Shown in pieces: positions 53,859 to 62,261 of a stretch of 64,000 nt of DNA; position 1 is the first letter of the stretch, and every line of letters begins with the position of its first letter. A program made the translations under genes and the position numbers. Where the stretch lies: NCBI RefSeq assembly GCF_900115345.1, contig NZ_FOWC01000001.1:1178001-1242000 (forward strand). The letters are read 5' to 3'. Source of the stretch: Amycolatopsis rubida (GTDB lineage Bacteria > Actinomycetota > Actinomycetes > Mycobacteriales > Pseudonocardiaceae). The notes under the pieces are model-generated. The model was not told the DNA's origin, did not search any database, and saw only the letters and a program-made list of their open reading frames with translations.

Positions 53859-54992
53859 ATGGCGCTGATCGACTACCCGCCGAACTGGAACGGCATTGTC
53901 GAGAAGTCCAAGAAGGTCGACAAGATCAACCCGGACGCGATCAGCAAAGCGGGGCAGCAGTTCAGCGACGCCGCGAAGCAGGCGGGCGACCACAGTGCCG
54001 CGCTGAACAATTCCACGAAGTCGTTGGCAGGCGGAGTATGGGAAGGCCCGGCGGCGGACTCCTTCGTCGAGTACGTCACGCAGATCACCAAGGCCGGCGA
54101 CAAGGTGCAGGGGCATCTTGACGACGTCGGCAAGGACCTGACGCAGCTGTCGAGCGACCTCGGCGGGATCAAGAGCAAGGTCACCGAGGCCTTCAACACC
54201 GCCAAGACGAATATCGACAACCGCATCAAGACCGAGTCGGACAAAGCGCAGAAGGCGCAGACCGCCGAGGCCGAGTACGCCAAGTCGGACAAGAAGGGCC
54301 CGGCACCCAGCCCGACGTCGCAGTCGATCATCGACGCCGCGAACAAGGCCAACCAAACCGACGCCACCAATGCCGAGCAGACCATCGATCCGCTGCTGGG
54401 CCAGGCCGACGACATGGTCAAGAAGTCGCAGGACCTGATGAAGACGCAGATCGAGGGCGGCTACTCGAAGGTCCCGCTCCCCAACTCGGACGGCACCATC
54501 CCGCAGAGCACCGGCGGCCTGCACACCGGCCACGGCGGTGGCGGCGGCGGTCATCACGGCGGCGGTGGCGGCGGTGCCAGCGGTGGCGGCGGCGGTCTCG
54601 GCCCGAGCGGCGGTCCGCCCTCCTCTCCGCCGCCCGGCAACGTTCAGCAGTGGATCCAGGAAGCGATCAAGGAACTGCAGGCCGCGGGCGTGAACGTGAC
54701 CGACGCGGACATCAAGAACATCTGGGCGATCATCCAGCACGAGTCCGGCGGCAATCCGAACGCGATCAACAACTGGGATTCGAACGCCGCGGCCGGGCAT
54801 CCGTCCAAGGGCCTGATGCAGTGCATCGACTCGACGTTCAACGCGCACAAGCTGCCGGGGCACGACAACATCTACAACCCGGTCGACAACATCATCGCCG
54901 GCGTGCGGTACTCGCTCGACCGGTACGGCTCGATGTCCAACGTCCCGGGCATCGCGGCGATGGCGCACGGCGGCGCGTACCGCGGTTACTGA
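53859..54992 (+). CDS. WXG100-like protein fused to a transglycosylase SLT domain
   Basis: 377 residues with no Sec signal. Residues about 1-110 are a WXG100-like hairpin with GGVWEGPAADSFVEYV at the turn (a W-x-G equivalent). A long helical/linker region spans 110-210, and a Gly/His-rich spacer (GHGGGGGGHHGGGG) lies at about 220-245. A lytic-transglycosylase domain covers about 265-377: IIQHESGGNPNAINNWDSN with the catalytic Glu, then SKGLMQCIDSTFNAHKLPG. It is a peptidoglycan-cleaving type VII cargo, by analogy to known secreted WXG100-hydrolase fusions. GAGGGG precedes the ATG. Confidence 0.93.
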   Translation: MALIDYPPNWNGIVEKSKKVDKINPDAISKAGQQFSDAAKQAGDHSAALNNSTKSLAGGVWEGPAADSFVEYVTQITKAGDKVQGHLDDVGKDLTQLSSDLGGIKSKVTEAFNTAKTNIDNRIKTESDKAQKAQTAEAEYAKSDKKGPAPSPTSQSIIDAANKANQTDATNAEQTIDPLLGQADDMVKKSQDLMKTQIEGGYSKVPLPNSDGTIPQSTGGLHTGHGGGGGGHHGGGGGGASGGGGGLGPSGGPPSSPPPGNVQQWIQEAIKELQAAGVNVTDADIKNIWAIIQHESGGNPNAINNWDSNAAAGHPSKGLMQCIDSTFNAHKLPGHDNIYNPVDNIIAGVRYSLDRYGSMSNVPGIAAMAHGGAYRGY

Positions 54993-55021
54993 CGGCACAC
55001 CCCGCACGTGGTTCCGCCGGT

Positions 55022-55027
55022 TAGCCT
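55022..55027 (+). promoter_or_regulatory. -10 element of a leaderless promoter (aminotransferase)
   Basis: TAGCCT ends 6 bases before ATG 55034, with no ribosome binding site. Confidence 0.5.
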
Positions 55028-55033
55028 GGCCGC

Positions 55034-56200
55034 ATGGTCGACATCGGTGCTTTCGGCGGACCCGCGTTGCGGGCAGGCGTGCCTCCTTTTCACGTGATGG
55101 ACGTGCTGTCCGCGGCGCAGGCCCGGCAGCGCAGCCACGGCGACCTGATTTCGCTCGCCGCTGGGCAGCCGTCCGTGCCCGCTCCGGCGGCGGTGCTCAA
55201 GGCCGCCCAGGAAGCGCTCGCGAAGCACACCCTCGGCTATACCGAACAGCTGGGCATTCCTGAGCTGCGGGAAGCCGTCGCCGGGCATTACCGGCGCACC
55301 TACGACGTCGACGTGATCGCCTCCGACGTCGTCATGACCACCGGTTCGTCCGGCGGGTTCCTGCTGTCGTTCCTCAGCGCGTTCGACCCCGGCGCGCGGG
55401 TCGCGATGGCCCGCCCGGGCTACCCGGCGTACCGGAATCTGCTGAACGTCCTCGGTTGCGAGGTCGTCGAGTTCGCGACCACGGCGGAGACGAATTTCCA
55501 GCCGACCGTCGAGCAGCTCGACCGGCTCGGGCCGATTGACGGGCTCATCGTCGCGAGTCCCAGCAACCCCACCGGGACCGTGCTGCCGCCGGGCGAGCTG
55601 GCCGCGATCTCCGGCTGGTGCGCCTCGCACGGCGTGCAGCTGATCAGCGACGAGATCTACCACGGCATCTCGTATGGCAAGCAGCTCGATTGCGCCTGGC
55701 AGTACGGCCGGGAAGCGCTGGTGCTCGGGTCGTTCTCGAAGTACTTCGCGATGACCGGATGGCGGCTCGGCTGGATGCTGGTGCCGCAGCGCCTGCACCG
55801 CGCGGTCGACGTCCTGACCGGCAACTTCACCATCTGCCCGCCGGCGGTCTCGCAGTACGCGGCGGTCACGGCGTTCACCCCGGAGTCGTACGCCGAAGCG
55901 GACGCGCACGTCGAGCACTACCGGCGCAACCGCGACCTGCTCTTCGCCGGGCTCCGCGAGATCGGGCTCGACAAGCTCGCCCCGGCCGACGGCGCGTTCT
56001 ACGCCTACGCCGACGTCTCCGACCACACCACCGACAGCCTGAGCTGGTGCCAGCGGCTACTCGCCGACACCGGCCTCGCGATCACCCCGGGAATCGACTT
56101 CGACCCGGTCGACGGCGGCCGCTACGTGCGGTTTTCCTTCGCGGGCGCGACCGAGGACGTGACCGAGGGACTGCGTCGGCTCGGAGACTGGCTGGGGTGA
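55034..56200 (+). CDS. Class I/II pyridoxal-phosphate aminotransferase
   Basis: 388 residues. The PLP lysine is Lys236 in GSFSKYFAMTGWRLGW. The cofactor-binding VASPSNPTGTV contains the conserved Asn, and ISDEIYHGISY holds the Asp-Tyr pair. The C-terminal Arg that binds the substrate carboxylate lies in GGRYVRFSFA. This is aspartate/aromatic/valine-pyruvate-type fold I. The exact amino donor cannot be fixed. The start appears leaderless. It is not obviously functionally linked to the type VII cluster just upstream. Confidence 0.92.
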   Translation: MVDIGAFGGPALRAGVPPFHVMDVLSAAQARQRSHGDLISLAAGQPSVPAPAAVLKAAQEALAKHTLGYTEQLGIPELREAVAGHYRRTYDVDVIASDVVMTTGSSGGFLLSFLSAFDPGARVAMARPGYPAYRNLLNVLGCEVVEFATTAETNFQPTVEQLDRLGPIDGLIVASPSNPTGTVLPPGELAAISGWCASHGVQLISDEIYHGISYGKQLDCAWQYGREALVLGSFSKYFAMTGWRLGWMLVPQRLHRAVDVLTGNFTICPPAVSQYAAVTAFTPESYAEADAHVEHYRRNRDLLFAGLREIGLDKLAPADGAFYAYADVSDHTTDSLSWCQRLLADTGLAITPGIDFDPVDGGRYVRFSFAGATEDVTEGLRRLGDWLG

Positions 56201-56323
56201 AACCGGTCAGGGGAACCCGGAGATCCCCCTGAACGTTGGGCTGGCGTAGAGAGTTTCCGTCGCACGGATGGCACGCTGGAGGGCACCGGGCCGACGTGGC
56301 GCGGAAACGGCATCGGAGGAGCC

Positions 56324-56509
56324 ATGTTCTGGAAGATCGTCGGAGCGCTCATCGTGGCCTGGATCGCCTTCATGGTGCTCGGGTCAGTGATCGGCTTCGT
56401 GTTCAAGGCCGTGCTGTGGATCGGCATCATCGGCGGGGTGCTGTTCCTGGGCACCGCGGCCTACGGGGCGATCACCGGGAAGAAGCAGTCGAAGCGCATC
56501 AGCCGCTGA
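56324..56509 (+). CDS. Small two-helix membrane protein
   Basis: 61 residues: FWKIVGALIVAWIAFMVLGSVIGFVF, then WIGIIGGVLFLGTAAYG, and a basic tail KKQSKRISR. It has two closely spaced membrane helices with a positively charged cytoplasmic end. A strong GGAGGA precedes the ATG. No function is recognised; a bidirectional hairpin follows. Confidence 0.75.
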   Translation: MFWKIVGALIVAWIAFMVLGSVIGFVFKAVLWIGIIGGVLFLGTAAYGAITGKKQSKRISR

Positions 56510-56537
56510 CCGGCGCCGAACCATACTGGGCACCCGA

Positions 56538-56567
56538 CGGCTCCCGCACCGAAAGGGGCGGGAGCCG
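56538..56567. terminator. Hairpin between convergent genes
   Basis: A perfect 10-bp stem, CGGCTCCCGC (56538-56547) pairing with 56558-56567. The GAAA inside the loop could close as a tetraloop. It lies 28 bases after the small membrane protein gene and 8 bases past the HAD gene end. Confidence 0.82.
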
Positions 56568-56575
56568 TTCGCGGT

Positions 56576-57157
56576 TCAGGCCAGCGCTGCGCGGGCGGCC
56601 TCGGCGCCGTCCCAGAGGTGCGCGCGGATTCCGACCGCGCGGGCGCCGTCGATGTTGACCTGGCGGTCGTCGAAGAACAAGCACTCCTCCGGTGCGGCAC
56701 CCAGTTTGTCCAGCAGCAGCTGGAAAATCTCGGCGTCCGGCTTCGCGACCTTCACGTCGCCGGAGAACAGCGTGTGCTTGAACAGCTTCGCCCACTCCTG
56801 CTCGCGCACCCAGACGCCGAACGCCGACGGCGCGTTCGACAGCAACGCGAGCGAGGCTCCGGCGTCGGACAGCGACTGCAACAGGTCCAGCGATCCCGGC
56901 GCGAGCTGTCCCCACCCCGCGACGTCGAGCGCGGTCAACTCGGCCGACAGCGCGTCGTCCACCTTCGCGCCTACCTGGTCGCCGATCGACGTCCAGTACT
57001 CCAGGTCAGGGCAGCCGCGGTCGTACGGGTCGCGCACGCTCCAGTACACCGGTTCGAACGTCTCGGGCGAGACGCCCATGGCGGCGGCCAGCTTCGGCAC
57101 CGCGGCGGTGCGGAGGCTGAGCACCTCGCCGTAGTCGAACACGATCCAGTTGGTCAC
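56576..57157 (-). CDS. HAD-superfamily hydrolase
   Basis: 193 residues. HAD motif I reads VFDYGEVLSLR: the nucleophile Asp is kept, while the usual second Asp (DxD) is Gly-Glu, as in haloacid-dehalogenase-like phosphatases. Motif II is LLSNAPSAFG, motif III is KVAKPDAEIF, and motif IV is CLFFDDRQVNID. Start GTG 57157 has GGGGGA 6 bases upstream; an ATG eight codons earlier would overlap the threonine aldolase gene by 8 bases. Substrate unknown. Confidence 0.88.
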   Translation of the reverse strand: MTNWIVFDYGEVLSLRTAAVPKLAAAMGVSPETFEPVYWSVRDPYDRGCPDLEYWTSIGDQVGAKVDDALSAELTALDVAGWGQLAPGSLDLLQSLSDAGASLALLSNAPSAFGVWVREQEWAKLFKHTLFSGDVKVAKPDAEIFQLLLDKLGAAPEECLFFDDRQVNIDGARAVGIRAHLWDGAEAARAALA

Positions 57158-57173
57158 CTGAGTCCCCCAGGGT

Positions 57174-58190
57174 TCAGGCACCGGCTTTGATCCGGCGCAG
57201 TGCTTCGGCGATGTCAGCGGACGACAGGTCCCGGTGCGTCACGAACCGGACCTTGCCCGCCATGGGCAGAGCCTGGATGCCGAGCGAGCCGAGCCAGTTC
57301 AGCGCGGTCGGCACGTCCGGCACCCCGGCGAGAACGATATTGGTATCCGGCGTCCGCACGTCCCAGCCGTGTTCGGACAGGCCGTCGGCCAGCCGTTTCG
57401 CGAACTCGTGCGTCTCGGCCAGTTCGTCGACGCGGTCCAGCGCGACCAGGCACGCAGCGGCGAGCACTCCGCCTTGACGCACGCCGCCGCCGAGCATCTG
57501 CCGCATCCGGCGGGCCTGCTCGACGAACTCGGCGCTCCCCGCGACGACCGAGCCGACCGGCGCGCCGAGGCCCTTGCTGAAGCATGCCGACACCGAGTCC
57601 ACGCCGACCGTCAGCGCGGCGGGCGGCACCTGCAACGCGACAGCCGCGTGCCAGATCCGCGCGCCGTCGAGGTGCACGGTGAGCCCGGCCTGCTTGGCGA
57701 CGGACAGCAGCTGCGCGTGCTCGTCGGGCGGAGTGACCGCGCCGCCGGCCGCGTTGTGGGTGTTCTCCAGGCACAACAGCGTGGTGCGGAGCGTGAAGTA
57801 CGGGCCAGGGTTGCCGATCGCCGCTTCCAGCGTTTCCGGCAGGCACCGGCCAGGGCCCGCGTCGTGTTCGAGGATGTCGGGCATGCCGCCGGCCAGCCAG
57901 GCGGCCGAGCCGAGTTCGTTGGTGAGCACGTGCGCGCCGCGGGTGGCGAGGAACCGGTCGCCGCGTCGCAGGTGGACGCTCAGCGCGATCAGGTTCGCCA
58001 TCGTCCCGCTCGGCGTCCACAGCGCCGCGGGCATCCCGAGCGTCTGCGCGGCCCGGCGTTCGAGTTCGGCGATGGTCGGATCGGTGCCGATGACGTTGTC
58101 GTCGACCTCGGCCTCGGCCATGGCCGCGCGCATGATCGCGTCCGGGCGGGTGACGGTGTCGGAACGGAAGTCGATCAGCTGCCCAGTCAT
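57174..58190 (-). CDS. Low-specificity L-threonine aldolase (LtaE-like)
   Basis: 338 residues, PLP fold type I. Start motif FRSDTVTRPDAIMRAAMAEAEVDDNVIGTDPT, LENTHNAAGGAVTP for cofactor binding, HLDGARIWHAAV with the conserved Asp-Gly-Ala-Arg, and the Lys in SACFSKGLGAPVGS are all present. It cleaves L-threonine or allo-threonine to glycine and acetaldehyde. I chose ATG 58190; a GTG two codons upstream is possible. It lies 16 bases from the HAD gene on the same strand. Confidence 0.93.
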   Translation of the reverse strand: MTGQLIDFRSDTVTRPDAIMRAAMAEAEVDDNVIGTDPTIAELERRAAQTLGMPAALWTPSGTMANLIALSVHLRRGDRFLATRGAHVLTNELGSAAWLAGGMPDILEHDAGPGRCLPETLEAAIGNPGPYFTLRTTLLCLENTHNAAGGAVTPPDEHAQLLSVAKQAGLTVHLDGARIWHAAVALQVPPAALTVGVDSVSACFSKGLGAPVGSVVAGSAEFVEQARRMRQMLGGGVRQGGVLAAACLVALDRVDELAETHEFAKRLADGLSEHGWDVRTPDTNIVLAGVPDVPTALNWLGSLGIQALPMAGKVRFVTHRDLSSADIAEALRRIKAGA

Positions 58191-58331
58191 GGTCACAGTC
58201 CGATCACATCACACAGCTGGGCGCGGCATCAATGCGACGGGGGGTGGAACGTTTCCGGCCGGACGTGCAACCGTGGACGCCCCCGGATCCGTCCCTACAC
58301 CGGACATGGCCAGAGCGGAGCTGCAAAGCGC

Positions 58332-58841
58332 GTGGACCAGCGCGACGAACAGGAGTTCGCGGAGTACTTCGCCGCGAGGAGGGACGCCGTGCGCCGGACT
58401 GCCTACTTGATGTGCGGGGATTGGCACAAAGCCGACGACCTCGCGCAGACGGCGTTCGTCGCGTTGCACCGGAGGTGGAAGAAGATCAGAGACCGCGCGG
58501 CGACCGACGCGTACGTGCGCAAGACGCTCGTGCGCGCGGTTATCGACGAGTCCCGCCGTCCGTGGCGGCGGGAGCGGCAGACCGAGGTGCTGCCGGAGCC
58601 TGTCGACGACAGTCCCGGGCTGGCCGAACGCGTCGCGACGCGCGAGGACCTGCTCGCGGCGCTGAAGGAAGTGCCGCCGAAGCAGCGGGCGGTGCTGGTG
58701 CTGCGGTTCTTCGACGGACTGGACGTCGGGGCCGCGGCGACGGCGCTGGGCTGCAGCGAAGGCAACGTGAAGAGCCAGACGGCACGCGGGCTGGCGAATC
58801 TGCGTCAGGTGCTGGAACGGGAGGTGGAGACCAATGGATGA
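58332..58841 (+). CDS. SigE-family ECF sigma factor
   Basis: 169 residues from GTG 58332. Region 2 reads FAEYFAARRDAVRRTAYLMCGDWHKADDLAQTAFVALHRRWKKI and region 4 reads LKEVPPKQRAVLVLRFFDGLDVGAAATALGCSEGNVKSQTARGLANLRQVL. This is the typical SigE-like group with the TAYLMCGDWHKADDLAQ signature. It overlaps the next gene by 8 bases (58834-58841), a strongly coupled sigma/anti-sigma layout. Confidence 0.92.
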   Translation: MDQRDEQEFAEYFAARRDAVRRTAYLMCGDWHKADDLAQTAFVALHRRWKKIRDRAATDAYVRKTLVRAVIDESRRPWRRERQTEVLPEPVDDSPGLAERVATREDLLAALKEVPPKQRAVLVLRFFDGLDVGAAATALGCSEGNVKSQTARGLANLRQVLEREVETNG

Positions 58842-59523
58842 GCGGGAAGCCGAGACGTTGTTCTCCGCTGTTCCCGGCGAGGTGCCGCCGCCGACGTTCT
58901 CGGTGGACGACGTGGTGCGCCGGTCGAAGCGCGAGACGCTGCGCCGGCGTAACCGGATCACCGCCGGCGCGGCGGCCGTGCTCGTGGCCGCCGGGTTCGG
59001 CACCTGGGGAATTGTGGGTATTTCGAGTGAGAAGTCCGATTCCAGCGCGAATTCCGTAGCCGCATCGGTGCAACCCGGCGGGTCGGCGGCGCGTCCTTTC
59101 AGCAATGGGGATGACTTCCCGGGTCAGCCGTCTCGGCAGGGAGCCGGCGAAACCGGGAGGACCGGCCCTCGGGTCGAAGGCACCTCCGGGTGCGGACGGG
59201 TGGACTGGGAGCTCGCCACTGCCCTCGCTGGCGAGCTCCCAGGCCACTTGAATGCCGCGCAGGCTTCCCCGGGCAGCGTTTGTACGACGTCGTCGCGCGG
59301 CGCGGGGTTCCCGCTTCCGGACGGGACCATCGGCGCGGCGGTATTCGCTCGCGGTGCCGCGGTGAACGTGCCCACGCAACCAGCAGGAGCTCTCACCGTG
59401 CGTAAGCAAACCGGCACTGGCGGGACTCTCGTGCTGGTCAGCGTGCCGGGGACTTCCGGGCACCCGGCACCGTACGCAACCGACCTGGCGCGCTTCGCCG
59501 CTTCGCTGGCCATCCGGTTCTGA
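58834..59523 (+). CDS. Putative membrane-anchored anti-sigma factor for the upstream sigma gene
   Basis: 229 residues. The acidic N-terminal segment (about 1-45, FSAVPGEVPPPTFSVDDVVRRSKRETLRRR) resembles a sigma-binding helix pair. One membrane helix lies at about 48-66 (ITAGAAAVLVAAGFGTWGIVGI), followed by a long extracytoplasmic Ser/Gly-rich domain with cysteines in SGCGRVDWELATALAGELPG and GSVCTTSSRG. Its place directly overlapping a sigma factor gene is the main argument. No ZAS (HxxxCxxC) motif is visible, so the interaction would be of an unusual type. Confidence 0.8.
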   Translation: MDEREAETLFSAVPGEVPPPTFSVDDVVRRSKRETLRRRNRITAGAAAVLVAAGFGTWGIVGISSEKSDSSANSVAASVQPGGSAARPFSNGDDFPGQPSRQGAGETGRTGPRVEGTSGCGRVDWELATALAGELPGHLNAAQASPGSVCTTSSRGAGFPLPDGTIGAAVFARGAAVNVPTQPAGALTVRKQTGTGGTLVLVSVPGTSGHPAPYATDLARFAASLAIRF

Positions 59524-59560
59524 TCGGCGGCCACCGGGGCGGCTGGCAGAATGACCGGAC

Positions 59561-60166
59561 ATGACGGCAGCAGCCACCACCCCCAAGGGCGAGCGACGGC
59601 GGGCAGCGCTGGTCGAAGCCGCCGCCGAGCTGCTGGCCGAGGGCGGTTTCGACGCGGTCCGGCATCGCGCGGTCGCCGAACGGGCCGGTCTGCCGCTGGC
59701 GTCCACGACGTACTACTTCGACTCACTGGAAGAACTCGTCACCGCCGCGGTGGAGCACCACGGCCAGACCGAGCTGGTGAACGGACGACGGCGGCTCGAC
59801 GACCTGACGACCCGGAACCGGGGCGTGCAGGCGACCGTGGAACTCGTGCTGGACATGCTGCTCGGCCCGCCGAGCGGCGACCCGGAAGCCGACGCCGAGG
59901 CGGTCCTGCTGCGCTACGAACGCCTGGTCGCGACCGGCCGCCGGCCGTACCTGCGCCCGCTGATGCGGACGCTGTCCCAGCAGCTCAACGAACTGCTGAC
60001 GGAGATCCTCACCCGCTCCGGGACGCCGGTGGCCAAGGACGAACTGGACCGGCTGGTCGCGCTGGTCGACGGGGCCGTGGTCAACGCGCTGATCGCGGTC
60101 GACCCGGCTCCGCGCGCCGCGGCCGGGCGGATGCTGCGGACCGCGCTCGCCGAGACCGTCCATTGA
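59561..60166 (+). CDS. TetR-family regulator
   Basis: 201 residues. The helix-turn-helix (DAVRHRAVAERAGLPLASTTYYFDSLEELV) lies at about 28-57, a pattern with R/L and TTYYF typical of the TetR group with a C-terminal TetR_C-type domain. CAGAAT lies 8 bases before the ATG and may be a leaderless -10. It converges on the RidA gene 6 bases away. Target unknown; it may regulate itself or the sigma/anti-sigma pair upstream. Confidence 0.9.
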   Translation: MTAAATTPKGERRRAALVEAAAELLAEGGFDAVRHRAVAERAGLPLASTTYYFDSLEELVTAAVEHHGQTELVNGRRRLDDLTTRNRGVQATVELVLDMLLGPPSGDPEADAEAVLLRYERLVATGRRPYLRPLMRTLSQQLNELLTEILTRSGTPVAKDELDRLVALVDGAVVNALIAVDPAPRAAAGRMLRTALAETVH

Positions 60167-60172
60167 GGACAG

Positions 60173-60586
60173 TCATTCCGGATAGGCCGCCGTGGCGCGA
60201 ATTTCGATCAGCAGCCCCGGGCTGGCGAGCCCGCTGACGCCGATCATCGACCACGCCGGATAGGGCTCGGCGGTCACGAGTCGCTTCTTGGCTTCCAGGA
60301 AACCGGGCAGGTGCTGGTGGATGTCGACGTGATAGCTGGTGATGTCGGCCAGCGCGGAGAGGTCGAGTCCTTCCAGCCGGAGGATTTCCTCGATCCGGCG
60401 GAGCGCGATCTCGGTCTGTTCCTCGATGGTTTCGGCGATCTCTCCGTCGGGGCGGCGGCCGATCGTCCCGGCGATGAAGAGGTGGTTGCCCGCGCGAACA
60501 GCGGCCGAGTAGCCGAAGCGGGCGAAGGCGGAGGCCCCGGACGGTCCGAAAACCTCGGAGTCCTCGGGGATTTTGACGGCGTACAT
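60173..60586 (-). CDS. RidA/YjgF-family protein
   Basis: 137 residues with FARFGYSAAVRAGNHLFIAGTIGRRPDGEIAETIEEQTEIALRRIEEIL and the C-terminal AWSMIGVSGLASPGLLIEIRATA, including the conserved Arg that binds the enamine/imine. It deaminates reactive imines, or is one of the related enamine-thiol enzymes. AAGGAAG stands 6 bases before the ATG. It starts 13 bases after the HD gene stop, so the two form an operon. Confidence 0.92.
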   Translation of the reverse strand: MYAVKIPEDSEVFGPSGASAFARFGYSAAVRAGNHLFIAGTIGRRPDGEIAETIEEQTEIALRRIEEILRLEGLDLSALADITSYHVDIHQHLPGFLEAKKRLVTAEPYPAWSMIGVSGLASPGLLIEIRATAAYPE

Positions 60587-60599
60587 GTGGCTTCCTTTC

Positions 60600-61256
60600 T
60601 CAGTTGCCCCAGCGGGAGGTGCGGGCGGCACGCTCCAGCCGGGTTTCGCCGTCGGCCGCACGCTCTCGCAAGAAGTCAGCGGGAGTGGACGGCACGGGCG
60701 CGTTCTTCGGGTTTTTCGCGGCCTGCGCGACGATCGCGTCGGTGAGCGAGCGGACCATCTCGAGCCGGGGATAAGCGGCGTGGATCGCCCCGCCCTCCTC
60801 GTCGGTGACGGTGGTGAGGTACTCGGCGGCGATCGGACCGCCGAAGTCGACGGAGACCCCGGCGCGGACGAGCAGGCACAGCGGACCCCGGTGTTCCGCG
60901 ATGCCCGCGGTGGTGTGCAGGGCGATGGCTTGCCAGACCTCGTCGGCGTCCGCGGTGGAAATCCCTTGCTTCAGCAGGAACCCAGCAGCCCGGTCGGCGC
61001 CTTCGACCTCGAAACGCTCCACGTGCGGGCCGTCCGGCGCCACGCCGATGTCGTGCATCACGCACGCGGCGAACAGCAGGTCGTCGTCGAAGCCGGACAC
61101 GGCCAGCCGGTCGGCGACCAGCCGCGCGAACAGGTAGGTACGGACGCTGTGGTTGAACACTGACTGCGATTCCACCGGGCGGACGAGCTCGACGACGGCG
61201 TCCGCCAGCGGAGTCGCCGGCAGCGCGACCACCGGGTCCGGAAGGAGTTCGGTCAT
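60600..61256 (-). CDS. HD-domain protein (cyanamide hydratase/phosphohydrolase-like)
   Basis: 218 residues. The metal-binding HD elements are VFNHSVRTYLFARLVAD, FAACVMHDIGVAP (HD pair) and WQAIALHTTAGIAEH. The pattern SQSVFNHSVRTYLF with HDIGV and LHTT is closest to the cyanamide hydratase/isonitrile-type HD group. It is followed by RidA and faces a GlxA-type regulator 72 bases away, so it is probably the regulated catabolic enzyme. Substrate inferred only by family. Confidence 0.9.
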   Translation of the reverse strand: MTELLPDPVVALPATPLADAVVELVRPVESQSVFNHSVRTYLFARLVADRLAVSGFDDDLLFAACVMHDIGVAPDGPHVERFEVEGADRAAGFLLKQGISTADADEVWQAIALHTTAGIAEHRGPLCLLVRAGVSVDFGGPIAAEYLTTVTDEEGGAIHAAYPRLEMVRSLTDAIVAQAAKNPKNAPVPSTPADFLRERAADGETRLERAARTSRWGN

Positions 61257-61316
61257 GGCTTCAAGCGTGGTCCGCAACGCTCTGACCTGGTGAGTGGCAA
61301 GTTTGCCGGACTTCGA

Positions 61317-61322
61317 TAGAAT
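61317..61322 (+). promoter_or_regulatory. -10 element of a leaderless promoter (GlxA-type regulator)
   Basis: TAGAAT ends 6 bases before ATG 61329; no ribosome binding site lies between. Confidence 0.55.
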
Positions 61323-61328
61323 CTCGCC

Positions 61329-62261
61329 ATGACAGTGCATCGGGTCGCGGTGCTGGCGCTCGACGGGGTCCTTCCACTGGATCTGGCGATCCCGGCGCAG
61401 GTGTTCCAGGTCCGGCCGCAAACGCACTACGAGATGACGCTGTGCGCGCTCGGTCCGACGGTTGCCACCAGCGCCGGATTCGAGCTGGCCGCCGAAGGCG
61501 GGATCGAGGAGCTGCGCGCTGCGGACACGCTGATCGTGCCGGGGTACGACCCGATCCGCGAGACGCCGGACGCGGCGGTCGAGCTGCTGGCCGACGCCCG
61601 CGACCGGGGACGGCGGGTGGTGTCCATCTGCACGGGTGCGTTCGCGCTGGCCGCGGCGGGAGTGCTGGACGGCTTGCACGCCACGACGCATTGGGAATAT
61701 ATCGACGAATTCGAGCGGGAATACCCTTCGGTCCGGGTTGCTCGGGATGTGCTTTACGTCGACGAGGGCGACGTGCTCACCTCAGCGGGCGTGTGCTGCG
61801 GCATCGATCTGTGCTTGCACATCGTGCGCCGCGATCTGGGTGCCGCCGTCGCCAATCGCATCGCGCGCGGTCTGGTCGCTGCCCCGCATCGCGAAGGCGG
61901 ACAGGCCCAGTACGTGCCCGCGCCGCTCGCGGAGGCTGGCGACGCTTCGCTGTCGGCCACGCGGGAATGGGCGTTGCAGCGACTGGACGAATCGCTCAGC
62001 ATCCGGCTGCTCGCCCGGCACTCGGAGATGTCGCAGCGGACTTTCCTGCGCCGGTTCGCCGAAGAAACCGGGACAACGCCGTTGCAGTGGCTGCTCAACG
62101 CCCGGCTCGGCAAAGCGCGGGAACTGCTGGAAACCACGGACCACTCGGTGGACCGGGTCGCGCGGGACTGTGGTCTGGGCACCCCGGCCAACCTACGGCT
62201 GCACTTCCGGCGGACCCTCGGAACCACGCCGACTGCCTACCGCCGCGCGTTCACGTCCTGA
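61329..62261 (+). CDS. GlxA-type regulator (DJ-1/PfpI domain plus AraC helix-turn-helix)
   Basis: 310 residues: a DJ-1/PfpI-like domain at about 5-175 with the nucleophile-elbow Cys in VVSICTGAFALAAAG and HWEYIDEFEREYPSV, and an AraC-type DNA-binding domain at about 215-308 (LARHSEMSQRTFLRRFAEETGTTPLQWLLNARLGKARELL, VARDCGLGTPANLRLHFRRTLGTTPTAYRR). It is divergent from the HD/RidA operon and is the likely activator. The start appears leaderless (TAGAAT). Its 3' end overlaps the GntR gene by 25 bases. Confidence 0.94.
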   Translation: MTVHRVAVLALDGVLPLDLAIPAQVFQVRPQTHYEMTLCALGPTVATSAGFELAAEGGIEELRAADTLIVPGYDPIRETPDAAVELLADARDRGRRVVSICTGAFALAAAGVLDGLHATTHWEYIDEFEREYPSVRVARDVLYVDEGDVLTSAGVCCGIDLCLHIVRRDLGAAVANRIARGLVAAPHREGGQAQYVPAPLAEAGDASLSATREWALQRLDESLSIRLLARHSEMSQRTFLRRFAEETGTTPLQWLLNARLGKARELLETTDHSVDRVARDCGLGTPANLRLHFRRTLGTTPTAYRRAFTS

